A DNA stretch of 36,840 nucleotides, from contig JAHEER010000033.1 in the NCBI GenBank assembly GCA_024640625.1, forward strand, positions 1 to 36,840, in the 5' to 3' direction. Source of the stretch: Desulfobulbaceae bacterium. GTDB lineage: Bacteria; Desulfobacterota; Desulfobulbia; Desulfobulbales; Desulfocapsaceae. Of the stretch, positions 24,319 through 33,617 are shown one piece after another (the stretch's first letter is position 1; every line of letters starts with the position of its first letter). The position numbers were made by a program, and so were the translations under genes. Below the pieces are notes generated by a model. It saw nothing but the letters and a program-made list of their open reading frames with translations. It did no database searches and had not been told where the DNA came from.

Positions 24319-25164
24319 TTAGTTTTGTTTTTTTGTAGTACCCATTGATTGGGTAATTCTATCGAGAACAATGGCGATCAGCACTATCGACAGACCACCT
24401 ATGGTGGCCAGGCCGATATCGAGCGTATTCAGGCCTAGTACCACCGGTGCTCCAAGTCCGCCGGCCCCGATCAAGGAAGCGATTACGACCATGGACAGGG
24501 CCATCATGATTGTCTGGTTCAGGCCCGCCATGATAGTCGGCAGGGCCAGCGGAATCTGTACCTTAGCCAGAACCTGCCAGTTGGTGGCGCCGAAGGCCAG
24601 GGCCGCTTCGACGAGTTCGGGATGCACCTGCCTGATTCCCAGGCTCGTAAGCCTGATGATCGGCGGCAGGGCAAAGACGATGGTGGCCAGTACGCCGGCC
24701 ACATTGCCAATGGAAAAGAGCATGACGATCGGAACCAGATAGACAAAGGCAGGGGTGGTCTGCATGGCATCGAGCATAGGTCTCAGGGCCATTTCAAAGC
24801 GGTCGCTGCGGCCCGCCAGGATCCCCAGCGGGATGCCGGCCAAGGTGCAGAACACCACCGAACAGAGCACCATGGCCAGGGTTATCATGGTATCCTCCCA
24901 AAGGCCAAGCAGGCCGATGAAGATCAGGGTGACGACCGTAAAAACACCAAGTTTTATCCCCGAAACACGCCAGGCGACAATACCGAGAACAGCGATGACA
25001 AGCAGCGGAGGCAATGCGGTGATGCCCTGCTGGATGCCGGTCAGGGTTACCTCAACCGGCCATTTTAATATCTGGAAAAACCAGCGGTAGCCCTCAACCA
25101 GCCAGTCGATGAAATTGGTAATCCAGGTGTCGAGGGGAATTACCTTTTCTTCGAAACTAAACAT
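24319..25164 (-). CDS. proW: Glycine betaine/proline ABC transporter permease
   Basis: This 281-aa inner-membrane protein has six to seven hydrophobic segments and the BPD-type permease coupling region ALAFGATNWQVLAKVQIPLALPTIMAGLNQ, which contacts the ATPase. MLDAMQTTPAFVYLVPIVMLF is typical of ProW/OpuAB. The N-terminal cytoplasmic part is shorter than in E. coli ProW. It has a ribosome binding site GGAG at 8 nt. It lies 25 bp after proV and 12 bp before proX. Confidence 0.95.
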   Translation of the reverse strand: MFSFEEKVIPLDTWITNFIDWLVEGYRWFFQILKWPVEVTLTGIQQGITALPPLLVIAVLGIVAWRVSGIKLGVFTVVTLIFIGLLGLWEDTMITLAMVLCSVVFCTLAGIPLGILAGRSDRFEMALRPMLDAMQTTPAFVYLVPIVMLFSIGNVAGVLATIVFALPPIIRLTSLGIRQVHPELVEAALAFGATNWQVLAKVQIPLALPTIMAGLNQTIMMALSMVVIASLIGAGGLGAPVVLGLNTLDIGLATIGGLSIVLIAIVLDRITQSMGTTKKQN

Positions 25165-25189
25165 CGCTTATGCTCCAATTTAGCTAGGG

Positions 25190-26401
25190 TTATTCGGCGA
25201 AATGAGCGTTTTCTTCGGCACGGTGAAGAGTACGCAAAAAGAGATTTTTAGAGACGACTCCCTGGTAAATATTATTTTCATCAACCACCGGGATAGGCCA
25301 GGCATGCGAGGCTACCTCGGGAAGGAAATCCTGCATGGAATCGTCAACTTTGGCGGTCTTGGCCTCTTTGATAAAAGCATCATCAATTTTCGTGGCCCCC
25401 TGCTCGATGGCCGATCTCAGTGAATCGGTGGAAACAATCCCGTAGTATCGCCGCTCGGAGTCAAGCACGTAGGCAAACTCCATATCCCGATTGTTAAGCA
25501 TCTCCAGGGTGGCCCGGGGGCTTCCCTGGGGGGTGTGCCAGATGACGGTGGGTTGGGAGTCCCTGGCGATATCTCCTGCGGCAATCACCCCGGTGGGATC
25601 GACCCCGCGGAAAAAGGCCCGTACATAATCATCGGCCGGGTTCTGCAGTATCTCCTCCGGCGTGCCCACCTGCACGACTCGGCCCCCCTCCATGACGGCG
25701 ATTCTGTCGCCGATGCGCAGCGCTTCGTCGAGATCGTGGGAAATAAAGACAATGGTCCGTTCGTGCCTGTCCTGCAGCTTGAGCAGCTCGTCCTGCATCT
25801 CGGTTCGAATCAGTGGATCAAGGGCGGAAAAGGCTTCATCCATCAGCATTATGTCGGGATCGACCGCAAGTCCTCGCGCCAGGCCCACGCGCTGCTGCAT
25901 GCCGCCGCTCAACTCCTTGGGGTATGATTTTTCCCAGCCGTCGAGACCCACCTGTTTGAGGGCGTCCATGGAACGCTCGTATCGCTGGGTTTTGTCAACG
26001 CCGGCCAGCTCGAGCCCGAAGGCCACGTTGTTGAGCACGGTCTGGTGAGGCATCAGGGCAAATGACTGAAACACCATACTGGTCTTATTGCGGCGAAAGG
26101 CCACCAGCTGCTCCTTGTTCATCTCCATGACATTGTCGCCATCGACAATTACCGCACCAGAAGTCGGATCTATCAGGCGGTTCAGCATCCGCACCAGGGT
26201 TGATTTGCCGGATCCGGAGAGCCCCATCACCACAAAGATCTCCCCCGAGTTGACGGTGAAGCTGGCGTCCTGCACGCCGACCGTCAGGCCGGTCTGCTCA
26301 TGAATTTCTTCCTTGGTTTTACCCGCCCGCACCAGATCAAGACCGGCTGTGGGGTTGGTACCAAAGATCTTGAACAAATTTTTTATTTCTATCTGAGCCA
26401 T
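25190..26401 (-). CDS. proV: Glycine betaine/proline ABC transporter ATPase with CBS domains
   Basis: This 403-aa ATPase has Walker A GLSGSGKST (60-68), a Q-loop (FQSFALMPHQ), signature LSGGMQQR, Walker B IMLMDEAF and the switch His in FISHDLDEA. Two C-terminal CBS motifs (about residues 280-390), as in OpuAA and ProV, are the likely ionic-strength sensor. The N-terminal AGKTKEEIHEQTG insertion is a ProV feature. It is the first gene of the osmoprotectant operon, behind a sigma70-like promoter 130 bp upstream. Confidence 0.96.
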   Translation of the reverse strand: MAQIEIKNLFKIFGTNPTAGLDLVRAGKTKEEIHEQTGLTVGVQDASFTVNSGEIFVVMGLSGSGKSTLVRMLNRLIDPTSGAVIVDGDNVMEMNKEQLVAFRRNKTSMVFQSFALMPHQTVLNNVAFGLELAGVDKTQRYERSMDALKQVGLDGWEKSYPKELSGGMQQRVGLARGLAVDPDIMLMDEAFSALDPLIRTEMQDELLKLQDRHERTIVFISHDLDEALRIGDRIAVMEGGRVVQVGTPEEILQNPADDYVRAFFRGVDPTGVIAAGDIARDSQPTVIWHTPQGSPRATLEMLNNRDMEFAYVLDSERRYYGIVSTDSLRSAIEQGATKIDDAFIKEAKTAKVDDSMQDFLPEVASHAWPIPVVDENNIYQGVVSKNLFLRTLHRAEENAHFAE

Positions 26402-26530
26402 AACTGAACCTGTGGAGTGTGACCAGGGGGACCTGAATGAGATGGTGGGCTTTTTCCCTGCCCCTGCGTAGAAATGATTGCCGTAATAATATATTAAATA
26501 AAAAATTATTATGAAAATTTATTTTGTACA

Positions 26531-26559
26531 ATACTATTCCGTAAAGTATCGGATGTCAA
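26531..26559 (-). promoter_or_regulatory. Promoter of proVWX
   Basis: On the minus strand TTGACA (26559-26554) and TAGTAT (26536-26531) are 17 bp apart. A short dyad (ATACT...AGTAT) spans the spacer and -10, and the palindrome TTGTACAA (26524-26531) lies at the expected start of transcription; either could bind a regulator such as the MarR protein. Confidence 0.55.
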
Positions 26560-26701
26560 CCCAACGACATTCTGCACCTAATTTTATTGGCGCCAACAGG
26601 ATTGGAGGAAGTTTTTCTTCAGGTCTTAGTTCAGTGCGAGGTGTCTATGCTGGGGTAATCAGACCTGGTCTCGGCAGGCTGTGAAAATCTGCTGAAAATT
26701 G

Positions 26702-26803
26702 TCAGGCAGAGGGTCCGCCGCGAACTCCGCTGTCCAGTCGGCCAGACAAGGTGGTGAACTGCAGGGTCTTCTCGACGATCTTCCGCTCGCTGTCCTCGAT
26801 CAT
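26702..26803 (-). pseudogene. 33-codon ORF, possible gene remnant
   Basis: ATG 26803 opens a short frame starting MIEDSERKIVEKTLQF, which resembles the helix before CBS domains of TerC/CorC-type membrane proteins, then ends at 26702. No ribosome binding site or membrane part is present. It is weakly supported and may be chance. Confidence 0.15.
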
Positions 26804-26891
26804 TGAAGATTATTTGAGCTTTTGCCGCTGTCCTGAGTGAGAACAGCCTTTTTACGCCGGAGAGGGGCTGAATTCAGTTTATCGTTCATCT

Positions 26892-27536
26892 TCAGTTTTT
26901 AAGCGCATCTGCTAGCCTGCCGCCCAGTTCCTGGGCCCTTTTCATGGCGTGGTCGTCGTGTTTGACTCCGGCTTTGTCAAAAATTTTAAATACCGAGAGT
27001 GCGCCGACTATGTCGTAGCCCAAGGCCTCCAGGGGCAGTTTCATCGCCTCCAGGGTAAAGCCCATGTCATGCTTATTTTCCTGCTCGCATATCGCTGCAA
27101 TCACCGCTTTTCTGCCCTGCTTCGCAAGCTGGCTTGACCAGCTGCGGGGACGATTGTTGTCAAAGGTATAGAAGCAATAGAGTCGATCGATAAAGGCTTT
27201 CATCCATGAGGTTATATTATAGTTGTGGGTCGGTGAGACCAGAATGAGCCCCTGAGAAGAGATAATTCTGTCATAGACCACCGACATACCGTCGACCAGT
27301 CCTGTGCAGATCTTATCTTTTCTGCAGCGTTCACAGCCGATACAGCCCTGGAACTGGAGATCGGTCAAATTCAGGTATTCCGAGGACAGGTCATGCTGGA
27401 CAACACCGGTCAGGATACTTTTCAGCAGGATGTCGGAGTTACCGTTTCTGCGCGGGCTTCCGCTTACCCCGAATACCCTGGTGTCCGGGCGTAGATTCGC
27501 AGGAGCCTCTTGTGCTGAAAACCGAATTGATTTCAT
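26892..27536 (-). CDS. Iron-sulfur flavoprotein / NADPH-dependent FMN reductase family
   Basis: This 214-aa flavodoxin-fold protein has the FMN phosphate loop GSPRRNGNSD (26-35) and a compact cysteine motif C65-x2-C68-x2-C71-x5-C77, as in archaeal and anaerobic Isf proteins that bind one [4Fe-4S] cluster near FMN. SPTHNYNITSWMKAFIDRLY is the second flavin-binding region. Isf-type proteins pass electrons from ferredoxin, or reduce O2 and peroxide. The ribosome binding site is good (GGAGA) and the gene starts 20 bp after deoC, so it is the last gene of the Anbu operon as laid out here. Confidence 0.88.
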   Translation of the reverse strand: MKSIRFSAQEAPANLRPDTRVFGVSGSPRRNGNSDILLKSILTGVVQHDLSSEYLNLTDLQFQGCIGCERCRKDKICTGLVDGMSVVYDRIISSQGLILVSPTHNYNITSWMKAFIDRLYCFYTFDNNRPRSWSSQLAKQGRKAVIAAICEQENKHDMGFTLEAMKLPLEALGYDIVGALSVFKIFDKAGVKHDDHAMKRAQELGGRLADALKN

Positions 27537-27556
27537 GTTGGTTTCTCCATCAGCTC

Positions 27557-28252
27557 TTAATAGTCTGAACCTTGAGCCCTTTCAGACCCGGGTGCACCTG
27601 TGCAGATGGCCGCTACGGCCGGATACCCGACCCCGAGCCGCGTCACCCCAAGGTCGATATAGGTTCTGGCCTGAGAGAAATCCCGGATGCCGCCCGAAGC
27701 TTTTACCTCGATCCTGCCGTCCGCCGCCTCGAGCATGGCCTGCACCGCTTCGACGGTGGCGCCGCCGCCGGCAAACCCGGTGGAGGTCTTGACGTAGTCG
27801 GCTCGAGCCGCCACCGCGCACTCGGTCGCCTGTTTGATCTGTTCGGTTGTCAACTCGGAGGTTTCCAGGATCACCTTGAGAAGAGTGGATTGTTTCCGGG
27901 TCACATCACTCACCGCCCTGATATCCTCCTCAACGAGATCCCACCTCGCGGAGCGGATAAAGGAGTAATTGACCACCATATCGATCTCATCCACGCCCTC
28001 ATCAACATAGGCCTGGGCCTCCAGTGTTTTGACCCGGCTAAGTCCGCAGCCGTGGGGAAAGCTAAGCACCACGCAGACATCGGTCGAGGTGTTCCGGCAC
28101 AACTCCGCCGCGATATCTATGTCACAGGGCCTGATGCAGGCGGTACGGCAGCCGTAATCGACGATCGACTGGATGGCCTGGCGGGCAGCGTAACGTTCCA
28201 GCTCAGGGTAGAGAACGGCTGCATCCAGGTAGCGGTTGATGGTTTTGTTCAT
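27557..28252 (-). CDS. deoC: Deoxyribose-phosphate aldolase
   Basis: This 231-aa class I aldolase has Asp91 (DEIDMVVN), the Schiff-base Lys155 (DYVKTSTGF) and the proton-relay Lys184 (VKASGGIR). It reversibly splits 2-deoxyribose 5-phosphate into acetaldehyde and glyceraldehyde 3-phosphate. The C terminus has a short extra tail of about a dozen residues. It begins 24 bp after the transglutaminase-like gene with GAGG at 9 nt, and it is not beside other nucleoside-salvage genes, which is unusual for deoC. Confidence 0.93.
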   Translation of the reverse strand: MNKTINRYLDAAVLYPELERYAARQAIQSIVDYGCRTACIRPCDIDIAAELCRNTSTDVCVVLSFPHGCGLSRVKTLEAQAYVDEGVDEIDMVVNYSFIRSARWDLVEEDIRAVSDVTRKQSTLLKVILETSELTTEQIKQATECAVAARADYVKTSTGFAGGGATVEAVQAMLEAADGRIEVKASGGIRDFSQARTYIDLGVTRLGVGYPAVAAICTGAPGSERAQGSDY

Positions 28253-28276
28253 TAATTCAGCCTCACATAAAATTCG

Positions 28277-29134
28277 CTACGGCTCGATGGCCATCTCCAC
28301 CCGGTGCACCATGCTGGCGGCGACGCCGGTACCCCTGAAGGTGCCGGTGACCGGTGATGTCTGCTCGGGAATAGCCGAGGCCGCATAGGCGATATGGTGG
28401 TCGGCCACCGCCAGACCGTGGGTTGGGTCATAGCCTTTCCAGCCGAAGCCGGGAAGGTAGACCTCCGCCCAGGCATGCAGTTCGCCTTCGGGCTGCTCGG
28501 GATCGCCCTCCTGAAAGCCGCTGACAAAACGCGACGGTATCCCCCAGGACCGGCAGGCGGCCATAAACACCAGTGTTGTGTCCCGGCAGGCACCGCGGGC
28601 ACTCATCAAGGTGGTGGCAATCGACTGCAGCCCCTCATCACGCCGTGATGTCTTTTCAATATATTCAAATAGATAGGTGTTTAATGTGTGAAGAGTGGAA
28701 AAGACGTCGTCGTTGCTCTGCGCTTCGACCTCCCGGCACAACGATTTGATTAGTTCTGCATCGCCCGGGCCGATCAGCCTGAATCTGTCCAGACAGGGAC
28801 CCAGCACCGCCGCTTCATCGTCGCTCAGCTTCAGCGGCAGACGGTCGGCGCAGGTCAGAAAGGAATCGAACGGGTTGGCCTTCAAGGTTTCAACGAGATA
28901 GGAAGAATCGAGCCTGAACTCTGAGGTCAAATCGTTGAACCAAACCAGATGAAACGGGTTGTTTTCCGCGTCTATGCCATGGGACATCCCCGCAGGCGAC
29001 GGTGACATCTCCAGGTCGAACCTGTGCAACCGCTGCCCCGGGTCAGTCCGCGGACAGAGCCGAACCACGTGGGGCTCCAGGAAGACCGATGCGGTATAAG
29101 TATAGGTGGTCGAGTGTCTGATTCTGTATTTCAT
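28277..29134 (-). CDS. Transglutaminase-like cysteine peptidase of the Anbu cassette
   Basis: This 285-aa protein has an N-terminal beta-rich domain (about residues 1-90, starting MKYRIRHSTTYTY) and a transglutaminase core with Cys183 (GACRDT), His220 (ELHAWAEV) and Asp236 (GYDPTHG). Members of this group accompany ATP-grasp and alpha-E proteins and are thought to cleave or form isopeptide bonds in a peptide product. There is no signal peptide. The gene is 7 bp after the Anbu gene. The reaction has not been established. Confidence 0.92.
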   Translation of the reverse strand: MKYRIRHSTTYTYTASVFLEPHVVRLCPRTDPGQRLHRFDLEMSPSPAGMSHGIDAENNPFHLVWFNDLTSEFRLDSSYLVETLKANPFDSFLTCADRLPLKLSDDEAAVLGPCLDRFRLIGPGDAELIKSLCREVEAQSNDDVFSTLHTLNTYLFEYIEKTSRRDEGLQSIATTLMSARGACRDTTLVFMAACRSWGIPSRFVSGFQEGDPEQPEGELHAWAEVYLPGFGWKGYDPTHGLAVADHHIAYAASAIPEQTSPVTGTFRGTGVAASMVHRVEMAIEP

Positions 29135-29141
29135 GCAACTC

Positions 29142-29885
29142 TCAGCCGCGCTTCACCCGCTCCAGCTTGGAGGCGACGTTCTCTATCCACTCGGACGGCA
29201 GTTCCTGCACCGACGACCTGAGGCGCTCCTGCCACCAGGTCGAAATCTCCTGAAAATCCTCATATTCATAGCGGTGCTCCGACAATTCGCCGGTGGCGTT
29301 GAAATAGATCACCACGTCGATGGGAAAGTCGACGCCGGTGGCGCTGATCCTGGTGGAGTCGAAGGCCAGACAGCCCACCTTGAGCGCAAAATGCAGCGAA
29401 TCGGAATAGACCAGAGTGCGGTCAAGCACGGGTTTTCCGTAGCCCCGGGCACCGATGATGTAATAAGGCGTGTTCTGGCCGATCTCCACCCAGTTGCCCT
29501 CCGGGTAGACAAGGTAAAGCTTGTGTCCTTTGTCGCCCGACATGCGGCCTCCCACCAGGGCATGGATGTCGAAGCCGAGCCCGCCATCCTTCAAGGCTGC
29601 CTTGTCTTCGTCAGCAACCCTGCGGATGGATCCGGACAATTCGTTGACCACTTTGTACAGCCGGTCACAGGAATCGAGCACCTCATCCTCAACATCGTCC
29701 TGAAAATAGGTCAGGGTCTTGTCGCGCACCGAGCGAAGCCCCGAGGTCATGATGAAGAACTGACCGTTGGCAACAGCAAATGTCTTAATCTTGCGTGCCG
29801 TAATGGTCTCGTTTCCCGAGGTGATCATGGTGTCGGCGATGCCGACCAGTCCGTCGGCGACGGACATGCCCAGACAAAAAGTCAT
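29142..29885 (-). CDS. Anbu-type bacterial proteasome-like peptidase
   Basis: This 247-aa Ntn-hydrolase of the Anbu/HslV group has its expected nucleophile Thr2 directly after Met1. Asp18 (ADT) and Lys34 (ARKIK) occupy the positions of proteasome Asp17 and Lys33. It should self-process by Met removal, without a propeptide. Anbu proteins assemble into open spirals rather than closed rings, and their physiological substrate is unknown. The start has a strong ribosome binding site (AAGGAG). It lies 12 bp after the alpha-E gene and 7 bp before the transglutaminase-like gene, the standard Anbu context. Confidence 0.94.
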   Translation of the reverse strand: MTFCLGMSVADGLVGIADTMITSGNETITARKIKTFAVANGQFFIMTSGLRSVRDKTLTYFQDDVEDEVLDSCDRLYKVVNELSGSIRRVADEDKAALKDGGLGFDIHALVGGRMSGDKGHKLYLVYPEGNWVEIGQNTPYYIIGARGYGKPVLDRTLVYSDSLHFALKVGCLAFDSTRISATGVDFPIDVVIYFNATGELSEHRYEYEDFQEISTWWQERLRSSVQELPSEWIENVASKLERVKRG

Positions 29886-29897
29886 CCCTTTCTCTCC

Positions 29898-30875
29898 TTA
29901 TTGTTGCTCGTTATCGCTGTCAACGGGTTCCATGACCGCAAAAAACGTCCTGAATACAGCTTTGTCAATCTCATTCATCTTTACCTGAAGCCGGTCGGTG
30001 AACTGGTGCAGCCCCTTCTCCATGACATCCTCGATGGAGTGAAATGAAAGTTCGGCACAGAGTTGACCCAGAAGCTTCTCGGCATCGTTGGAAAAATAGC
30101 CGATGCGCGTGCCGGTGATGCCGTGCATCAGCCGCTGCGCCTCGGTAAGGCTGTAAAGCACGGAACGGGGAAACGAGTGACTCATCAGCATGAAACCGGC
30201 CACCCCCACGGGGGATATCTTGCCGACATTATGGCGGTAGGCCTGAAAGCTCGAAGTTGCCTTGAGCAGCGCCGCCCACTGGACCATGTCGACCACCGCG
30301 CCAACATCCTGGATGGCCGGCAGCAGCACGAAATACTTGACGTCGAGGATGCGCGAGGTCTTATCGGCCCGCTCCAGTGTCCGTCCCAGGTTGAAGAAAT
30401 GCCAGGCCTCATCGTGGTCCATCGCATCGCTGGCCAGACCGCTCAGGGTGAGGTTGGCTTTTTTCACTTCGTCGCAGAAGGTGTAAGGGTTGTCGAACAC
30501 CTCGACCGGGTTCTTGGCCTCTTTGTCAATGCGGTGAAAAAACACGTTGATCAACTCCCACATCTCCAACGGGATCATGTCCCTCACCGCCCGGGCGTTC
30601 TCCCGGGCCATGTTGAGACAGCTCCAGATCGAGTTGGGATAGGCCGAATCTATGGTCAAAAACCTGATAACGTTGTCCTTGGTGTCGTCGTCGTAGAGGC
30701 GCTCGTAGAACTCCTTGTCTCCGCTGACCGACACCAGCGCCGACCAGTGGCTCTGCTGCATCATCGCCATGTCCAGGGTCAGGTGCCAGTTGACGTCGAG
30801 AAAGCGGGCGATGTTTTCGGCCCTCTCCAGATATCTGCCCATCCAGTATAAGGAATCTGCTACGCGGCTTAACAT
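29898..30875 (-). CDS. Alpha-E domain protein (DUF403)
   Basis: This 325-aa all-helical protein starts with the diagnostic MLSRVADSLYWMGRYLERAENIARFLDVN. The family almost always sits next to a circularly permuted ATP-grasp ligase and a transglutaminase-like protein, and probably supports peptide-bond chemistry or binding of the ligase product. The ribosome binding site is GGGGAG. It lies 22 bp after the ATP-grasp gene and 12 bp before the Anbu gene. No catalytic role can be assigned. Confidence 0.94.
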   Translation of the reverse strand: MLSRVADSLYWMGRYLERAENIARFLDVNWHLTLDMAMMQQSHWSALVSVSGDKEFYERLYDDDTKDNVIRFLTIDSAYPNSIWSCLNMARENARAVRDMIPLEMWELINVFFHRIDKEAKNPVEVFDNPYTFCDEVKKANLTLSGLASDAMDHDEAWHFFNLGRTLERADKTSRILDVKYFVLLPAIQDVGAVVDMVQWAALLKATSSFQAYRHNVGKISPVGVAGFMLMSHSFPRSVLYSLTEAQRLMHGITGTRIGYFSNDAEKLLGQLCAELSFHSIEDVMEKGLHQFTDRLQVKMNEIDKAVFRTFFAVMEPVDSDNEQQ

Positions 30876-30897
30876 GAGGCTCCCCTATGGTTTAGTT

Positions 30898-32328
30898 TTA
30901 ACCAAGTACCCAGGTGTCTTTACTGCCGCCACCCTGAGAAGAATTGACCACCAGCGAATTTTTGACCAGCGCGACCCTGGTCAAGCCGCCCGGTACGATT
31001 TTAATGTCCTTGCCATAGAGGATGTAGGGCCGCAGATCGATGTGTCTGCCCTCAAAATGATCGTCGACGATGACCGGGGCCCGCGACAGGTTAAGGGTCG
31101 GCTGGGCAATGTAGTTTCGCGGCCTGGATTTGATCAGGGCCGCAAACTCTTCCCGCTGCTTCCTGGTGGAAGCGGGACCGACCAGCATGCCGTAGCCGCC
31201 GCTTTCGTTGGCGGCCTTGACCACCAGGCTGTCAAGGTTGGCCAGCACATAATCCTGGTCCTTCTTTTCAGAACAGAGCCAGGTCGGCACATTGTTCAGA
31301 AGCGGATCTTCGTCGAGATAATACTTTATTATCCTGGGCACGTAGGCGTAGATCACCTTGTCATCGGCCACCCCGGTACCCGGGGCGTTGGCCAGGGTCA
31401 CCCGGCCGGCCTTGTAAACCTCCATAAGTCCGGGAACACCGAGCAGTGAATCGGGCCGGAAGGCCAGCGGATCGAGAAAATCCTCCCCGACCCGCCGGTA
31501 AATCACGTCGACCCGCTGCAGCCCTTTGGTGGTGCGCATCATCACGTAACCGTCCTGGACCACCATGTCCCTTCCTTCGAGCAGTTCCACCCCGGTCTGA
31601 GAAGCGAGGTAGGAGTGCTCGTAATAGGCCGAGTTGAACATGCCGGGAGTCAGAAGCGCCGCGGTGACCCGGTCGGCGGCCGGCGGTGCCACCTCGTGCA
31701 GCATGTCGAGCAGCATGGCAGGATAGTCGTCCACTGGCCGGATATTGGTCTTTTCGAAAACCAGCGGCAGGGTCCTCTTCAGAATCCTGCGGTTGGCCAG
31801 GACGTAAGAGACACCGGATGGGGAGCGGAGGTTATCCTCGAGCACGTAGAATTCACCCTTTTCATCGCGGACCAGATCCGTACCGGTGATATGGCACCAG
31901 ACGCCGCGCGGCGGATCGATGCCGATGCACTGGTGGAAATAACCGTCGGCCGACTCGATCAACTCGGCCGGAACAACCCCATCCTTAACGATCTTCTGAT
32001 CATGGTAGATATCGTCTATGAATAGATTGAGCGCGTAGATCCGCTGTTTCAGCCCGCGCTCCAGGTGCTCCCAGTCACGGCGCTCAATGATCCGAGGAAT
32101 GATGTCGAAGGGGAAAATTTTCTCGGTTCCCTCGGAATGACCGTAGACCGTGAAGGTAATTCCCATATCGTAAAAGAGCTGCTCAGCGGCCGCCTGACGG
32201 GCTCTAATTTCACCCTCCGGCAGCGACTCGATCCGCTCCATCAGCGGCAGGTAGCCGGGCCGGGGTTGGCCTTCGGCGGTGAACATCTCATCGTAGAAGC
32301 CCTCTGTGTCGTAGTGTCCGAATTTCAT
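30898..32328 (-). CDS. Circularly permuted ATP-grasp peptide ligase (type 2)
   Basis: This 476-aa protein (from ATG 32328, [16 protein letters not shown]) is of the DUF404/DUF407 circularly permuted ATP-grasp family. Conserved parts include [35 protein letters not shown]-type [37 protein letters not shown] and the closing [12 protein letters not shown]. It probably joins amino acids or peptides using ATP. The frame opens as far as 32556, but that overlaps the Gfo/Idh gene; an ATG at 32382 with AAGGTG is an alternative. First gene of the Anbu operon, separated by 98 bp from the Gfo/Idh gene. Confidence 0.92.
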   Translation of the reverse strand: MKFGHYDTEGFYDEMFTAEGQPRPGYLPLMERIESLPEGEIRARQAAAEQLFYDMGITFTVYGHSEGTEKIFPFDIIPRIIERRDWEHLERGLKQRIYALNLFIDDIYHDQKIVKDGVVPAELIESADGYFHQCIGIDPPRGVWCHITGTDLVRDEKGEFYVLEDNLRSPSGVSYVLANRRILKRTLPLVFEKTNIRPVDDYPAMLLDMLHEVAPPAADRVTAALLTPGMFNSAYYEHSYLASQTGVELLEGRDMVVQDGYVMMRTTKGLQRVDVIYRRVGEDFLDPLAFRPDSLLGVPGLMEVYKAGRVTLANAPGTGVADDKVIYAYVPRIIKYYLDEDPLLNNVPTWLCSEKKDQDYVLANLDSLVVKAANESGGYGMLVGPASTRKQREEFAALIKSRPRNYIAQPTLNLSRAPVIVDDHFEGRHIDLRPYILYGKDIKIVPGGLTRVALVKNSLVVNSSQGGGSKDTWVLG

Positions 32329-32426
32329 CTCTGCACCATGCCCCAATTGCGGGGGTTTTTGTTCATCTGAGACAGCCACCATACACCTTGGATGAGCAGG
32401 CTTCAAGATGCGTCGTGGCGCGCAAT

Positions 32427-33617
32427 TCAATCGAGGTTGGGTATTTTTACTTCTTTGCCCTGTTCGGCGGCAGAGCAATAGGCTGAATAGACGGTCAAAA
32501 TAGTGTCCGCCGCCAGAACCGAGCCGCATTGCGGCGTTTTTCCCGTGGCCGCACATTCGTAGAAGTCCTGAATTTCACTCTGATAACCGGTGTACCAGTC
32601 CTCGTCGGGCGAGATGTTGGACCAGCCCTCCTTGGTCTCAATCTTCTCCACCACATAGACATCGTCAAATTGCGAACCCCGGGGGTTGAAGGTTTTCATC
32701 GAGTCATTGGGGTTGATATTGACCACTGTCCGGTGATTGTTGGCGGTGATTTCTATCCAGTTGTGCACGCCGCCCAGTACGAGCTCCGAGGCGAAGACAT
32801 CGGCGAACATGCCGTCTTCGAAGACAATGTGCAGGGCGCCGAAATCCTCGATGTCGGTGTACCCTTTTTTGATGAAGCCGAGATCCTTGTATGAGCTCGA
32901 CCTGGTTACGGCATGGACCCGAGCCGACACCGACGCCGGCCTGATTGGCTTGCCGTGCGCGGCCATGCCCTCAACCTGCTTGAGGTAGAGCACGGCGCCC
33001 AGCGGATGCACCGCCTTGCCCATGATCGATCCGCCGCCCGAATGGGACCAGATGCCGTAGAACGGCGAGTGCGACCCTGAATGCGCCTCCTCACCGTGCA
33101 TCCAGATGATCTGCGCCCCCGTCTTCTCGACGATTTCCCTCTCTTTCTGGATACCGGGAGCATACACCCAGTTTTCCGCATAGCAGATTTTAGCTTTGCT
33201 GTCGGCTTCAGCGGCCAGCAGATTTTTCACACTCTGCATGGCCTGTTCCAGCCCTGTCCGGCGCTCGAAAGTATCTCCGGAGAACCCCTCTGCCCCAGTC
33301 CCGAAAAAGCCGGTAAAAGGCTTTTCTATGATCACGTACTTATCCCTGTTGAGCACCTCCACGCCAATTTCTTCGTGAGTCGAAGGCGGGGTGCAGAGGT
33401 GAATGATGTCGCTTTGCTCGATCAGTTCCGATAATTCAGCACAGGGGGTGAGACCATTGTCCTCAGCAAATCTTCGTCGGTTCTCTGGAGTGGGCGAATA
33501 GATCCCGGTGATTTCCACGTTGATGCCATAGACTTTTCTCATTGCTTCCAGGTGAAAACGGGCGGCAAAGCCCGATCCGACGATTCCGGCACGAATTGTG
33601 GGGGTGGAGTCAGCCAT
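32427..33617 (-). CDS. Gfo/Idh/MocA-family oxidoreductase
   Basis: This 396-aa NAD(P)-dependent sugar oxidoreductase has the Rossmann motif [12 protein letters not shown] (residues 11-22), the EKP motif (VIIEKPFTG) whose Lys is catalytic in the family, and a C-terminal alpha/beta substrate domain with the helix [16 protein letters not shown]. It acts on sugars, inositols or similar polyols. Its ATG overlaps the stop of tctA by 8 nt, so translation is coupled to the transporter. That suggests the transported compound, or a derivative, is the substrate. The insertion [20 protein letters not shown] after EKP is longer than usual. Confidence 0.9.
   Translation of the reverse strand: MADSTPTIRAGIVGSGFAARFHLEAMRKVYGINVEITGIYSPTPENRRRFAEDNGLTPCAELSELIEQSDIIHLCTPPSTHEEIGVEVLNRDKYVIIEKPFTGFFGTGAEGFSGDTFERRTGLEQAMQSVKNLLAAEADSKAKICYAENWVYAPGIQKEREIVEKTGAQIIWMHGEEAHSGSHSPFYGIWSHSGGGSIMGKAVHPLGAVLYLKQVEGMAAHGKPIRPASVSARVHAVTRSSSYKDLGFIKKGYTDIEDFGALHIVFEDGMFADVFASELVLGGVHNWIEITANNHRTVVNINPNDSMKTFNPRGSQFDDVYVVEKIETKEGWSNISPDEDWYTGYQSEIQDFYECAATGKTPQCGSVLAADTILTVYSAYCSAAEQGKEVKIPNLD

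Larger units (their letters stand above)
26402..26891. other. 490-bp intergenic region upstream of proV
   Basis: The part next to proV is AT-rich and holds its promoter. The distal part (26560-26850) has higher GC and contains only a tiny minus-strand ORF (26702-26803) and a weak hairpin (26827-26847) followed by five T on the plus strand. I see no further gene. Confidence 0.6.

Noticed and set aside
26827-26853. Hairpin with T-run on the plus strand in the proV-flavoprotein gap
   Set aside because: No plus-strand transcript is expected there, and the minus strand lacks a T-run after the stem.
32341-32362. CCCC/GGGG mini hairpin followed by TTTTT on the plus strand
   Set aside because: No plus-strand gene lies upstream that it could terminate, and the stem is only four pairs; it lies in the leader of the ATP-grasp gene on the other strand.
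32329-32556. N-terminal extension of the ATP-grasp gene
   Set aside because: It overlaps the Gfo/Idh gene, is basic and unstructured, and the family starts close to the MKFGHYD residues. Only the ATG at 32382 remains a fair alternative.
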